Source: Paenibacillus glycanilyticus NBRC 16618 (lineage in GTDB: Bacteria > Bacillota > Bacilli > Paenibacillales > Paenibacillaceae). Taken from it: a DNA stretch of 64,000 nt. Shown piece after piece: positions 16,756-25,253 of the stretch. Where the stretch lies: the NCBI RefSeq assembly GCF_004000805.1, contig NZ_BILY01000018.1:56684-120683 (forward strand), read 5' to 3'. The translations under genes were made by a program, and so were the position numbers. Each line of letters opens with the position of its first letter. Position 1 is the stretch's first letter. The notes beneath the pieces are model-generated. The model was given only the letters and a program-made list of their open reading frames with translations. It made no database searches and had not been told where the DNA came from.

Positions 16756-16787
16756 GTAACCCCTGGCCGCTTCCGGCCAGGGGTTAC
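16756..16787. terminator. 14-bp perfect hairpin after the primase gene
   Basis: GTAACCCCTGGCCG and CGGCCAGGGGTTAC pair around CTTC. There is no T tract, so its strength as a terminator is uncertain. It sits between convergent genes. Confidence 0.6.
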
Positions 16788-16824
16788 TCGCGGTTACTCG
16801 GTCAATAACCGGCTTTGCAAATTA

Positions 16825-17565
16825 TTAGTCCTTCAATAAGCCTCTGCGGTACATGATCGTCAGGAGTCTAAAGAAATCGCGGGAGCTTCGGTCCGCGGGG
16901 GCATCGATAAGTCCCAGCTCAATAGCCCGGTCTACCGCTGGCTTTGCCCAGGAAGGAACCTTCATGTCATGCTGGGCCTCAAGCTCCTCTACACGGTTCA
17001 CCAATGCTTCGAACTGCTTTCTTTCCGCTTCAGTCATCGGTACATCATCCTTCCCCAAGTGAGCATTCAGCTGATTCCGGACTCCGTCAAGAAAGTTCTC
17101 CCAGCCGTTCTTCCGGGCCCGTATAATATGCGGGCAGTTTTTCCCGCTCCAGTGGTTATGCTGGACAACGGCTACGATCGGAAGCTTCAGCTTATACAGC
17201 AGATCCCCCACCAGCCTTGAGGCACGGGCCTCGGCTTCCGCGCGATTGCCATCCTCGTTTTCGCAAATTTCAATGCCGATGGCGCTAAGGTTCCCCTCTC
17301 CGCGGCTTCCGTCACCCGCATGCCAGCCATGCTCCGTAATCGGCAAATGCTGAACAACCCGCGTATCGTCGACGGTAAAATGCCAGGATACCGGCAAGGC
17401 CTCGGCAGCCTCGCCTTTCAAATATTTTGCGTGCATAAGCGCATTCGCGCCTTTTCCCGGATTCGCCGTATCATGCACGGTAATAAAATAAGGGCCGTTA
17501 ATCGGAGTGCCTGGACGATTATTTCGGCCGGCAGGAATCATATCGACTAGTATCGTCTCGAACAT
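16825..17565 (-). CDS. N-acetylmuramoyl-L-alanine amidase (Amidase_2)
   Basis: A 246-residue peptidoglycan amidase. The catalytic domain (about 10-165) carries zinc-ligand segments YFITVHDTANPG, SWHFTVDD, TEHGWHAGDG and NHWSGKNCPHIIR. After it comes a short coiled linker (EAERKQFEALVNRVEELEAQ) and a 45-residue helical C-terminal module (VPSWAKPAVDRAIELGLID), which looks like the small domain seen at the ends of Paenibacillus/Bacillus amidases. There is no signal peptide, as in CwlA/XlyA-type enzymes of phage or spore origin. I chose the ATG at 17565, eight bases after AAAGGAG. Confidence 0.9.
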   Translation of the reverse strand: MFETILVDMIPAGRNNRPGTPINGPYFITVHDTANPGKGANALMHAKYLKGEAAEALPVSWHFTVDDTRVVQHLPITEHGWHAGDGSRGEGNLSAIGIEICENEDGNRAEAEARASRLVGDLLYKLKLPIVAVVQHNHWSGKNCPHIIRARKNGWENFLDGVRNQLNAHLGKDDVPMTEAERKQFEALVNRVEELEAQHDMKVPSWAKPAVDRAIELGLIDAPADRSSRDFFRLLTIMYRRGLLKD

Positions 17566-17648
17566 GCGCCTCACTCCTTTGCAGCTAATCTTCCGTATCG
17601 TTACATTTATACTAAGAAGAGGCTCAAAAGGTTTGTGTGCCGAAGGAT

Positions 17649-17678
17649 AAAAAAATAAGCCAGGCCAATAGGCCTGAC
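17649..17678 (-). terminator. Terminator of the small basic ORF
   Basis: CAGGCC-AATA-GGCCTG forms a stem and TTATTTTTTT follows on the minus strand, close after the stop at 17701. Confidence 0.75.
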
Positions 17679-17700
17679 TGCATATATGTATGTGCGTTTT

Positions 17701-17862
17701 TTACAAGTGGTTCGTTTTTCGTCTTAAAAGACCAAGCAAGCCCCGCTTTCGCTTCTCTTGCTTCTCCTCGAGTATCCTTTTTACGCCATGAAGCAGCAGC
17801 TTAGATCTCATTTCGTCCTCGTGGCTGATTTTTCTCATTTCCGCAAAAAACTCTTTGTTCAT
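17701..17862 (-). CDS. Small basic protein of 53 residues
   Basis: The minus strand encodes MNKEFFAEMRKISHED followed by a Lys/Arg/Glu-rich helix (HGVKRILEEKQEKRKRG) and a basic tail ending RRKTNHL. A ribosome site GGAGAGGG lies six bases before the ATG and a terminator follows. No family was recognised; it is probably a soluble helical peptide or a membrane-surface peptide. Confidence 0.6.
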   Translation of the reverse strand: MNKEFFAEMRKISHEDEMRSKLLLHGVKRILEEKQEKRKRGLLGLLRRKTNHL

Positions 17863-17962
17863 CCGCTACCCTCTCCGCCGCTATCATCTAGCTGTGTCTA
17901 AAGTCCTATATTTATTGTAATACCGCACCGGAGATCTGTCAAAATTTGTCGCATTTAGACGT

Positions 17963-18004
17963 AAAAATCCCACATATTCCCTTTTATCAAAGGAACATGC
18001 GGGA
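17963..18004 (-). terminator. Terminator of the azoreductase gene
   Basis: On the minus strand TCCCGCATGTTCC pairs with GGAATATGTGGGA and TTTTTA follows. Confidence 0.8.
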
Positions 18005-18050
18005 CGTTATGCTTATTCAAATCAACAAGCTATTCAAGACAAGACTGAAA

Positions 18051-18674
18051 TTAGAAGCTAGCTGCCACTTTCTCAGCTGTTGCAACGCCTTCGGCAATAA
18101 TCGATTCCGCTCTGTCGCTGAATTGGTTGTGGCCTTCAACGATAACCGTCTCGAAGTTTGTTACGCCGAAGAAGCCCATAATGTTTTTCACATAGTTCAG
18201 GGACATTTCCGCTGCCGCGAATGGACCTTCGGAATATACGCCGCCGCGTGCGTTCAGCAATGCCACTTTTTTGTCGCCTTGCAGACCAACAGGGCCTTCA
18301 GCTGTATATTTGAATGTTTTGCCTGCACGGTTCAGATAATCAATGTAAGTGTGCAGAACAGCCGGAATCGTGAAGTTCCACAGCGGGAAGCCGAATACCA
18401 CTTTATCGGCAGCGATAAATTGATCCAGGTATTTGTCCGCAATGCTTACGGCTGTTTGCTCTTCCGGAGTCAGTTCAAGACCTTGAGCCGCTTTGAAGCC
18501 GCCGTTGATCAGGTTCGCGTTCAGGTAAGGAAGCTCCTCTTTGAACAGATCCAGCTCAATTACAGTGTCTTGCGGGTGATTTGCTTTATAGCTAGCGAGG
18601 AACGCGTCATACAGCTTTACGCTGACAGCGATATCTCCACGGTCATTTGCTTTTACGAACAGTACAGTACTCAT
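18051..18674 (-). CDS. azoR: FMN-dependent NADH-azoreductase
   Basis: A 207-residue flavodoxin-fold oxidoreductase. The start MSTVLFVKANDRG carries the FMN phosphate-binding region, VVFGFPLWNFTIPAVLHTYIDYLNRAGKTFKYT is the classic AzoR active-site region, and LLNARGGVYSEG fits the flavin-contact loop. It reduces quinones and azo compounds with NADH in the cytoplasm. I chose the ATG at 18674, ten bases after GGAGGG; a start 18 bp upstream lies within that ribosome site. It stands alone between terminators. Confidence 0.92.
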   Translation of the reverse strand: MSTVLFVKANDRGDIAVSVKLYDAFLASYKANHPQDTVIELDLFKEELPYLNANLINGGFKAAQGLELTPEEQTAVSIADKYLDQFIAADKVVFGFPLWNFTIPAVLHTYIDYLNRAGKTFKYTAEGPVGLQGDKKVALLNARGGVYSEGPFAAAEMSLNYVKNIMGFFGVTNFETVIVEGHNQFSDRAESIIAEGVATAEKVAASF

Positions 18675-18770
18675 CTTTTTAATTCCCTCCATAAAATAAT
18701 GTGTAGTAACTTTTTGTAACTGTCTTTATTTTATAGAGTTTTACTTTCTCCAACATCGGCTAATAGGCGG

Positions 18771-18817
18771 AAAAATGAAGCGGGACTGGTCTTACGACTA
18801 TAGGCTGAGACCCGCTT
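18771..18817 (-). terminator. Terminator of the GAF two-component operon
   Basis: AAGCGGG and CCCGCTT flank a long loop and TTCATTTTT follows on the minus strand, overlapping the stop of the regulator gene. Confidence 0.55.
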
Positions 18818-19493
18818 AAGCCATCTGCCCCTTATTCTGAAAGAGCGGCGCCGCAAACAGGGCGGCCTGCGTGCGGTCCGATAAATCCAGCTTGCTTAAA
18901 ATGCTGCTGACATGCGTTTTCACCGTTTTTTCGGCAACGATCAGCGTCTGGGCAATATCTTTATTGCTAAGTCCTTTTGTCAACAGCTCCAGCACTTCAA
19001 GCTCCCTTGGCGTCAAAGCTTCCAGCGACTTGTCTTTACTCGAATGCTGGATAACCGGCTCCGGTCTTGGCTCCGGTTCCGTGCGGCTTAACAGGGCACG
19101 CGAAATATCCGGATGCAGCTGTATATTTCCCTTATAGGCGCTTCGGATAGCCTCGGCAAGCTGATCCGGTTCCACGTCCTTCAGCATGTAGCCTATAGCC
19201 CCTGTTTGCAAGGCGGGGACGATATGACTCTGATCGGCAAAGCTGGTCAACACCAGAACTTTGATATGCGGATGCTGTTCCTTGATCAAGGCGCTGGCTT
19301 CGATTCCGTCCATAATCGGCATATTCAAATCCATCAGGACGATATCCGGCTGAAGCTCGCCGGCTTTCTCGACCGCTTCCTTGCCGTTATGAGCCTCTCC
19401 GACCAATTCGAAATCCGGCTGCATCGCAAGAAAAAACGATATTCCTTTTAAAACAATCTGATGATCGTCCGCGAGTAAAATTTTGATTTTCAT
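18816..19493 (-). CDS. NarL/LuxR-family response regulator
   Basis: A 225-residue regulator with a receiver domain (LLADDHQIVLKGIS, acceptor Asp in IVLMDLNMPIMDG, Lys in GYMLKDV), a linker with four Pro-Glu-Pro steps (SRTEPEPRPEPV), and a LuxR HTH (LTPRELEVLELLTKGLSNKDIA). Its ATG overlaps the stop of the kinase gene by four bases, so the pair is translationally coupled. Targets are not visible. Confidence 0.94.
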   Translation of the reverse strand: MKIKILLADDHQIVLKGISFFLAMQPDFELVGEAHNGKEAVEKAGELQPDIVLMDLNMPIMDGIEASALIKEQHPHIKVLVLTSFADQSHIVPALQTGAIGYMLKDVEPDQLAEAIRSAYKGNIQLHPDISRALLSRTEPEPRPEPVIQHSSKDKSLEALTPRELEVLELLTKGLSNKDIAQTLIVAEKTVKTHVSSILSKLDLSDRTQAALFAAPLFQNKGQMA

Positions 19494-21169
19494 ATTAAGT
19501 AGTCACCGCTGCTTCCCTTCTCTTCCATGCAATGCGCCTGTACCGATTCAAGCGGAATCGTCGCTCGGACAATGGTTGGTTTGCCCCGTCCGCTCGTAAT
19601 CGACAGCGAACCGCCAAGCGTCTCCGCCCGCTCCCTCATGGAGCGCATCCCCATGGTCTGGCGGCCTTTTTTCCGGTCAACCTGAAAGCCTGTACCTTCG
19701 TCCCTTACCTCCAGAACGGCTGCCCCGTCCTGCTGTTTGTTAAGCCGGATATAGGCCGTCTGCCTGCCGGAATGCTTCCGGACATTGTTCAAGGCTTCCT
19801 GGCCAATCCGCCAGAACGCTTCCTCAATCGCGCGCGGCAGCTCCTGCACCCCGTCCGTCCGGTCATAGATCGTCAGGTTGAGGCCTTGCCCGTATTGCTT
19901 AAGCGCCGGCAGCAGTCCGTTCTCGAGACCCGCCGGATGCAGCTGCCAGATCAGCGTTCGCATCTCCTTCAGCGCCTCCTGCGACAGCTGCTGAATCTCG
20001 CTAAGCGAACGCTGTACGACGGGATCGCGCCCGGCAAGGACGTTCTCCGCCCCTTTGGCCAGGAAGGACAGGGAGAAGACCTTTTGCACGACGGAATCAT
20101 GAAGGTCACGCGCCATCCGGTTCCGTTCCTCCATCCGGGCCAGCTCGCTCCGGTGCTCGTAAATGCGGAGATTTTCCACGCATAACGTAAAATGATCTCC
20201 CAGCGAGTACATAAAGTCCTCGTTCAGGTCGTCGAATTGCCGCTGATCCGGACTGCTGATAAATATGACGCCAATCGTCCGGTTGCGCACGCGAAGCGGA
20301 ATTGCCGCCGCCGACCGGAACGGAGGAATGCCAACCGAATCCAATTCATTGCCTTCCATGCAGGAAGACTCGATAACAATCCGATTATCCCGGAGCGCGG
20401 CCTCAATCGGACCGGCAGCTTCAACCGCAAGCGTCTGCCATTCCTTCATTACTTTCCCGTCGGAATACAAAGCCCGAAGCGATAGCTGCTGTCCGTCATA
20501 CATCAATAAGGAGACATTCGGCCACCCGAATTCGTCTCCGATATATTGAACGGCCTTGATAGGCAGCTGATTAACGTCCTGAACGCCGTTAATACGCTGG
20601 ATGACATCGCCCAGCTTGGCGTACAGCATCGCATTGCGCTCTTGCGTCTGGTACAGGCGAATCCGGTTAATCGCCGTTCCGATCTGCAGAGCAACAGCCT
20701 GCAGAAGCGCAAGCTCCTCCTCGCTGAAATGCTCCTTGCCCGCCTGCGCGACATTCAGCAGCCCGAACCGGTCCTTGCCGGCTTTAAGAGGGACGGTTGC
20801 ATGATGGGTAATGCCTTCCGTGTCCCCAAGCTGATGGCTTACCGCATACGTAATGCGTTTGCATTCAATAATATTAACGGCATGGGTAAGCTTGCGCTGG
20901 CGGTAGCGCTCCACGCACCAGCAGTCCTCCCCGCACATAAGCGCGTAATTGCCGGCGGTTAAGGCGGGAGGCAGGTTATGATGGGCCGCGCAAGTATTCC
21001 CCGGAATATCGTCATCGATCAGGAAAATCCATCCCGTCGTAAAATCCGTTACTTCAAGCAGCTTCGCAAGCACATCGCTGAGCATCTGATCCATATCGTT
21101 GGTCGTATTGAGCATCTCCGCGATTTCCTTAAGCGCAGCGAGCTCGCTGACCCGAACTTCCCTTGACAT
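19490..21169 (-). CDS. GAF-domain sensor histidine kinase (soluble)
   Basis: A 559-residue kinase without membrane segments. Two GAF domains (about 10-170 and 185-345) precede the HisKA_3 motif RMEERNRMARDLHDSVVQK (His near 357) and an HATPase_c domain (IGQEALNNVRKHSG, VRDEGTGF). The first GAF domain has a Cys cluster (MCGEDCWCVE and later IECKR) that could bind a metal, an iron-sulphur cluster or respond to redox. I chose the ATG at 21169, seven bases after AAGGAGGG; this avoids overlap with the upstream nucleotidyltransferase. A soluble double-GAF kinase suggests sensing of a cytoplasmic small molecule or gas. Confidence 0.92.
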   Translation of the reverse strand: MSREVRVSELAALKEIAEMLNTTNDMDQMLSDVLAKLLEVTDFTTGWIFLIDDDIPGNTCAAHHNLPPALTAGNYALMCGEDCWCVERYRQRKLTHAVNIIECKRITYAVSHQLGDTEGITHHATVPLKAGKDRFGLLNVAQAGKEHFSEEELALLQAVALQIGTAINRIRLYQTQERNAMLYAKLGDVIQRINGVQDVNQLPIKAVQYIGDEFGWPNVSLLMYDGQQLSLRALYSDGKVMKEWQTLAVEAAGPIEAALRDNRIVIESSCMEGNELDSVGIPPFRSAAAIPLRVRNRTIGVIFISSPDQRQFDDLNEDFMYSLGDHFTLCVENLRIYEHRSELARMEERNRMARDLHDSVVQKVFSLSFLAKGAENVLAGRDPVVQRSLSEIQQLSQEALKEMRTLIWQLHPAGLENGLLPALKQYGQGLNLTIYDRTDGVQELPRAIEEAFWRIGQEALNNVRKHSGRQTAYIRLNKQQDGAAVLEVRDEGTGFQVDRKKGRQTMGMRSMRERAETLGGSLSITSGRGKPTIVRATIPLESVQAHCMEEKGSSGDYLI

Positions 21170-21195
21170 CCGGCTTCCCTCCTTCTCTGCCACCA

Positions 21196-21993
21196 TTATA
21201 CACTTACTGTTCCCCATGCCTCCAGCAGAGCATCCCGAAAGAGTTGGTCCAGCTGTTCGCCCTTCAAACCTTCCGCCGTGTTCAAATCTTTAGCCGTCTG
21301 TGCGAAATAAGCGATCTGCTCTTCCAAATAATCATTGAGCTGCCCGATGCGGGGCTCCGTACGAAGCTCTTCTCCCGCGCGTTTCCGGACTAGAAGGCGT
21401 TCAATAATGCCATAGAGCGCACTATCGGCAGGAATTAAATCCTCAACAAGCTCCTCGAAGAGCATCGGCGGCATCGCGTTATATTTCTCAATCCAGCCGC
21501 AAGCCAGCAAGGGACGGAGTACGTAAAAATATTTTTTCGCCCGTACTGTCTCACCCTGCAAATATTCGCGGTAGTTGCCCTTGGCCATATGAAGATAATG
21601 ATACATGCAGGACTTAGGCGAAAAAGTAGCGCCTGACAAGGTGCGGATACGCTCGGCGGTGGAATAAGGCTCCCTGTACTTCATTGGCGATTGCAGCCAC
21701 TCCAGCAGGGGAGGGTTGGACTTATTAAACAGCGCCAGCGCTTTGCGGAGATCCCAGCCGTTAATGTCCAGCATCTCGCTGATCGGGCGTTCAATCACGT
21801 CCCGGCGCTCGCGGATCGACAGATACCATTCCACCGGCCGCACGTACAGGAAGCGGACATCGTAATCGCTGTCCTTCGACGGGAAGCCCCAAGCTCTGGA
21901 TCCGGACTCGCAGGCGTACAGGATGCGGATATTTTCTTCCGCTTCCATACGCGCCAGCTCGGCTTCTATCTTCAACCGGTATTGCTCATTCAT
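21196..21993 (-). CDS. RlaP-like predicted nucleotidyltransferase
   Basis: A 265-residue protein of the DNA-polymerase-beta-type nucleotidyltransferase superfamily (PF10127, YcgL/RlaP-like). The active-site signature is CESGSRAWGFPSKDSDYDVRFLYV: the GS motif and the DxD metal pair (D-Y-D). The rest is helical (YHYLHMAKGNYREYLQG). The family is linked in some genomes to RNA repair but its substrate is not established. It lies 15 bp downstream of the SPFH gene and 26 bp upstream of the kinase start, so the three or four genes may be one operon. Confidence 0.85.
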   Translation of the reverse strand: MNEQYRLKIEAELARMEAEENIRILYACESGSRAWGFPSKDSDYDVRFLYVRPVEWYLSIRERRDVIERPISEMLDINGWDLRKALALFNKSNPPLLEWLQSPMKYREPYSTAERIRTLSGATFSPKSCMYHYLHMAKGNYREYLQGETVRAKKYFYVLRPLLACGWIEKYNAMPPMLFEELVEDLIPADSALYGIIERLLVRKRAGEELRTEPRIGQLNDYLEEQIAYFAQTAKDLNTAEGLKGEQLDQLFRDALLEAWGTVSV

Positions 21994-22008
21994 CCTGTTC
22001 GCGCCTCC

Positions 22009-23127
22009 CTATCCTGAACGTTTGCCGCCAAGCAGCTGGTTTAACTGCTCGACCAGATTGCCGCCGCCCGTGAGCGATACGCTGCCGACGTTATCGCAAA
22101 TTTTTTCCAGGAACTCAAGCTCCTTCAAACGGTACAGCGTGGCGTTCTCGTCCATCAGCTTTGCCGTATTTAGAAGGCTTCTCGTGGAAGCCGTCTCTTC
22201 CCGGCGGGTGATGAGGTTAGCTTGCGCTTTTTTCTCGGCCAGAAGCACGGTGTTCATGATGTCTTTCACTTCGCCCGGCAAAATGATATCCTTCACGCCG
22301 GCGTTCAGGAACGATACCCCATACTCCCCGCTCCGTGCCGCCAATCGTTCGAGCACAAAAGCACCAATCTCCTGCTTCGTGCGAAGCAGCTCATCCAGCT
22401 TCATCGTCCCTACGTATTCCCGCAAAATTAATTGGAGCTGGATGTAGAGCTGCTCTTCAAAGCCCTTGATCTGCAGTGCCTTCAATGGATTATGAAGTAC
22501 GTATTGGCTGACGAAATTAAGGCGAAGCGTCACTTTATCCTCCGTCATCATTTCCTGCCCGATCAGGTCGAGCTGCTGCCGGCGCATATCCATCGTCTGA
22601 ATGACAACCGAAACCGGCGTGCGCCAGAACCGGTATTTGCCCGGACCAAGCTCGCGCTGCAGCATGTTATCGTAGAACAGGAAGCCCTTCTCGTGGCCGG
22701 CAACTTCAAACGTGTGGTACAAGCCGTTCAGCTTCATCAGATCAGCGGCGTTTAAGGAAGCAGGCAGCTCGAGGCTCCGCGTACTTAATCGGTTGAACGT
22801 ATGCTTGATGGCCGATTTCCAGTACGCATGCTTACCGGCTTTTAACACGCTGCCGCATCTGCCGTCCTCGTAGTGAAGCACGTATTCGTCATCGGCAACA
22901 TCAACGACATGGAGCTCCTCAAGCAGCTTGTCGTCATGCAGGAACAAGGCGAGTTCCTTGCCCGGCACCATAAACGGCTTGGTGATATCCATGACGGTTA
23001 CCGTCGTTTTCGAAAACAATGGAAAGCGGTGTTTGCCAGGTCCCAGCAGCCTTACATAGCTTCCGTCCTTAAACAGCAGCCCGCGTTGATCGTTTTGAAT
23101 CGTAATTTTGTTTATATATGTAGTCAT
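22009..23127 (-). CDS. SPFH (slipin-like) domain protein
   Basis: A 372-residue protein. The N-terminal half has two repeats of a prefix module (QRGLLFKDGSYVRLLGPGKHRF and KGFLFYDNMLQRELGPGKYRFW). The SPFH/band-7 core spans about 155-310 (MRRQQLDLIGQEMMTEDKVTLRLNF is its middle; the region after GVSFLNAGVKDIILPGEVKD is the helical arm). The ribosome site is GGAGGTTATATACCT. No transmembrane hairpin is evident, unlike true slipins, so it may be membrane-associated through partners. Family members scaffold membrane microdomains. Confidence 0.88.
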   Translation of the reverse strand: MTTYINKITIQNDQRGLLFKDGSYVRLLGPGKHRFPLFSKTTVTVMDITKPFMVPGKELALFLHDDKLLEELHVVDVADDEYVLHYEDGRCGSVLKAGKHAYWKSAIKHTFNRLSTRSLELPASLNAADLMKLNGLYHTFEVAGHEKGFLFYDNMLQRELGPGKYRFWRTPVSVVIQTMDMRRQQLDLIGQEMMTEDKVTLRLNFVSQYVLHNPLKALQIKGFEEQLYIQLQLILREYVGTMKLDELLRTKQEIGAFVLERLAARSGEYGVSFLNAGVKDIILPGEVKDIMNTVLLAEKKAQANLITRREETASTRSLLNTAKLMDENATLYRLKELEFLEKICDNVGSVSLTGGGNLVEQLNQLLGGKRSG

Positions 23128-23906
23128 AGGTATATAACCTCCTTTAATTTAGCGTTGTTTGGCGAAAATGCTCCCTTACCCGCGGCGGAGACCCGCTTAA
23201 GAACGGCATCATACCTGCCAGCCGGCCTGCTCCTCCGGCAGCGCAGCAGACTCTTCTTGCTCCCGGTCTGTCTGCAGTGCATTTGGCAGCGGCCTTTCGC
23301 GCAGGCTTCTTCCCGTCCGGTATCCGCGGACTGCATAGCTGCGGCGTACGGTGCAGCTGTATAAGCCTGCTGAGCATTTTCCCAAAGCAACTTGAATAAT
23401 TGGATTGGACTCGATTTGCAGTCGAGTTAAGCTCCACCATGATCGTCTCCGTGAGGACGATGGAGGATTCGAACCTCCACTTGGCGCAAAGTACGTACCA
23501 AGTCCGACAGCATACCGCGTACAAAGACTGTACCGGCACTGCGGGAATCCTACCGAAATCCCTGCCCGGTTCGGCCCGGCCGTTGCTTTACATCCTCATT
23601 ATCTTCGACTTCCCGTTTCCGGAACATGGTAAAAGTATGGCGAAACAAAAAAAGTCCTGTTCAGTTAGTCAGGTAACGTTGCACGAAATACAGTATATTC
23701 GCCCATTTGAGCGACGACGAACGCATTATATTGCACAGATTGCAGGATACTGCGCCGATAAGGGGCGAGGGATCAGATCCTGATCAAATCCAACGTACGC
23801 CGCATGAAGTACCTGCCATAAAATAAATTGCCACCTATCCTCTTTTACCGGCCCAAGTTACAATAAAGGCAACTACCTCTTCGACAATGAAAGGGGCTTA
23901 TGAACC
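23128..23906. other. 780-bp intergenic region with tRNA-like parts
   Basis: No convincing gene is present between the divergent SPFH and WYL genes. It contains the permuted tRNA-like locus (23410-23478), a neighbouring stem (ACTTGG/CCAAGT, 23479-23503), and a palindrome GGATCAGATCC near 23770. The remaining sequence is GC-rich without a ribosome-site/start pair worth calling. Confidence 0.6.
23410..23478 (-). tRNA. Permuted tRNA-Cys(GCA)-like locus
   Basis: On the minus strand the parts of a tRNA appear with the 3' half first. The T arm (GGAGG, loop TTCGAAT, CCTCC; 23478 to 23462) is followed without a gap by ATCGTCC (acceptor 3' strand), a 6-base loop, AGACGAT (acceptor 5' strand, 6 of 7 paired), a 15-base D region containing GGTGGAGC, and an anticodon arm CTCGA, loop CTGCAAA, TCGAG (23426 to 23410) with anticodon GCA. 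The D stem is incomplete. The anticodon arm resembles that of the tRNA-Asn gene at 37900-37976. It may be a working permuted gene, a tRNA-like regulator or a scrambled relic. Confidence 0.4.
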
Positions 23907-25253
23907 GTGGCAAAAGAAAGCTTCGATAAAGAAATCCAGTTTCTGAGGATGCTCGTGCTGACAAGCGGCGCCTATAGCCGGCAGCAATTCGCCGATCGGC
24001 TTGGCATCTCCGTACATACCTTCGACAAGACCATCCGGCGCCTCAAGGACATTGCCGGATCCGTCCAGCAAGCCGACGAGCATAACAAAGCAATGACGGA
24101 TATGCTGCGAACAAGCTATTACGAATCGGCGGACCCCCTGTTGCTCTTCCTGTTCCGCTCCAAATCGCTCAAGGAATCCGAAAGCTACCGCTTATCTCTG
24201 CTTATCGCTTCCCTTCAGGAGCAAGCGCTGACACCGCTGGAGCTGCTTAATCTATGCTGCGAAGGAATGCCGGAGGAGCTAGCGCTGCCGGACGAGAAAA
24301 CGATCCGCTCCGATCTGAAGTATTTGGAGCAGGCCGGCGTCATCCGCCGGCTTCCGGGCGGAAGACCGCAGAAATATACGGCCCACAATGATTTCGTAAG
24401 CATGCTCTCCGACGAGGAGCTTTCGGATCTGTATGCTTTTGTGGACGTGATGGCGAATACGCAGGTTCCTTCCGTCCAGGGTTATCTGCTGCGCGACAGC
24501 TTGAAAAAAGCGATGAAGCGGCGGCAGCTGCCGGACGGTGCCAGCGACCTCTTCTTATACAAATACCATTATCATTCGCGTATTCTTGACGAAGCGCATC
24601 TATACACGATCATGCAGGCGATTGAGTCCAGACGGAAGCTAAGCTTCCACTACTTCACGCCCAAATCGAACCAAAGCTATCATTCCAAAAACACGAATCC
24701 GATGTTCGTCAAGCCATCCGAAGGCCGTCTCATCGAGATGCTGCCGCTTAAGGTCGCTTACGATCATCAATACGGAAGATGGTATTTGCTTGGCTATAGC
24801 TCGGGCCGGTCCCAAGTCGCGATTTTTCGGATGGAAGGCATCACGCAGCTTGTGGAAAGCGGAGTTGTAACGGAAGACGAGCATGCGGCAAAGCTGGCAG
24901 CATTAGAGCGCAATACCAGCTTCAGCTGGCTTGTCGATTTGGGCAGACCTGTCACGGTAAAGGTCAGATTTTTTAATCCGGAAGGCGCAAAAAGAAACTT
25001 TATTAAAGACCGTGTGCAGCTGCAGGGGCAATGGGGCGTATTGACGGACGAAGATGACGCTTCATTCCTGTTCGAGATTACGGTGAACGGCACGCAGGAG
25101 ATCAAGCCTTGGCTGCGCAGCTTTGGATCTAGCTGCGAGGTGCTTGAGCCCGTGTCTTTAAGGCGGGAGTTTATCAAGGAATGGAAGGAGCTGGCGGAAT
25201 ACTATGAACCTGTTCGAAAAAATATTCAATTACCGGATGATGGCACAGCTTGA
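23907..25253 (+). CDS. WYL-domain transcriptional regulator with N-terminal HTH
   Basis: A 448-residue regulator starting with GTG at 23907 behind GAAAGGGG. Residues 10-60 form an HTH (SGAYSRQQFADRLGISVHTF); a second winged-helix-like region spans about 105-155 (LTPLELLNLCCEGMPEE, then RLPGGRPQKYTAH). The WYL domain follows (RKLSFHYFTPK, LPLKVAYDHQYGRWYLLGYS, the RWYLLGY part being the signature) and a WCX-type C-terminal extension ends before 430. The domain is thought to bind nucleic acid or nucleotides and to control stress or defence genes. The next gene overlaps it by 50 bp. Confidence 0.88.
   Translation: MAKESFDKEIQFLRMLVLTSGAYSRQQFADRLGISVHTFDKTIRRLKDIAGSVQQADEHNKAMTDMLRTSYYESADPLLLFLFRSKSLKESESYRLSLLIASLQEQALTPLELLNLCCEGMPEELALPDEKTIRSDLKYLEQAGVIRRLPGGRPQKYTAHNDFVSMLSDEELSDLYAFVDVMANTQVPSVQGYLLRDSLKKAMKRRQLPDGASDLFLYKYHYHSRILDEAHLYTIMQAIESRRKLSFHYFTPKSNQSYHSKNTNPMFVKPSEGRLIEMLPLKVAYDHQYGRWYLLGYSSGRSQVAIFRMEGITQLVESGVVTEDEHAAKLAALERNTSFSWLVDLGRPVTVKVRFFNPEGAKRNFIKDRVQLQGQWGVLTDEDDASFLFEITVNGTQEIKPWLRSFGSSCEVLEPVSLRREFIKEWKELAEYYEPVRKNIQLPDDGTA

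Noticed and set aside
23124..23390. Minus-strand frame of 88 residues whose stop overlaps the SPFH start
   Set aside because: The ATGA overlap looks like coupling, but there is no ribosome site at its TTG start and the product is a Cys/Arg-rich chance sequence.
23410..23478. Ordinary tRNA gene in standard order
   Set aside because: No matching 5' acceptor strand is found before the T arm; the only complement lies after it.
23400..23783. Plus-strand frame of 127 residues over the tRNA-like locus
   Set aside because: No ribosome site, and it runs through tRNA-type stems.
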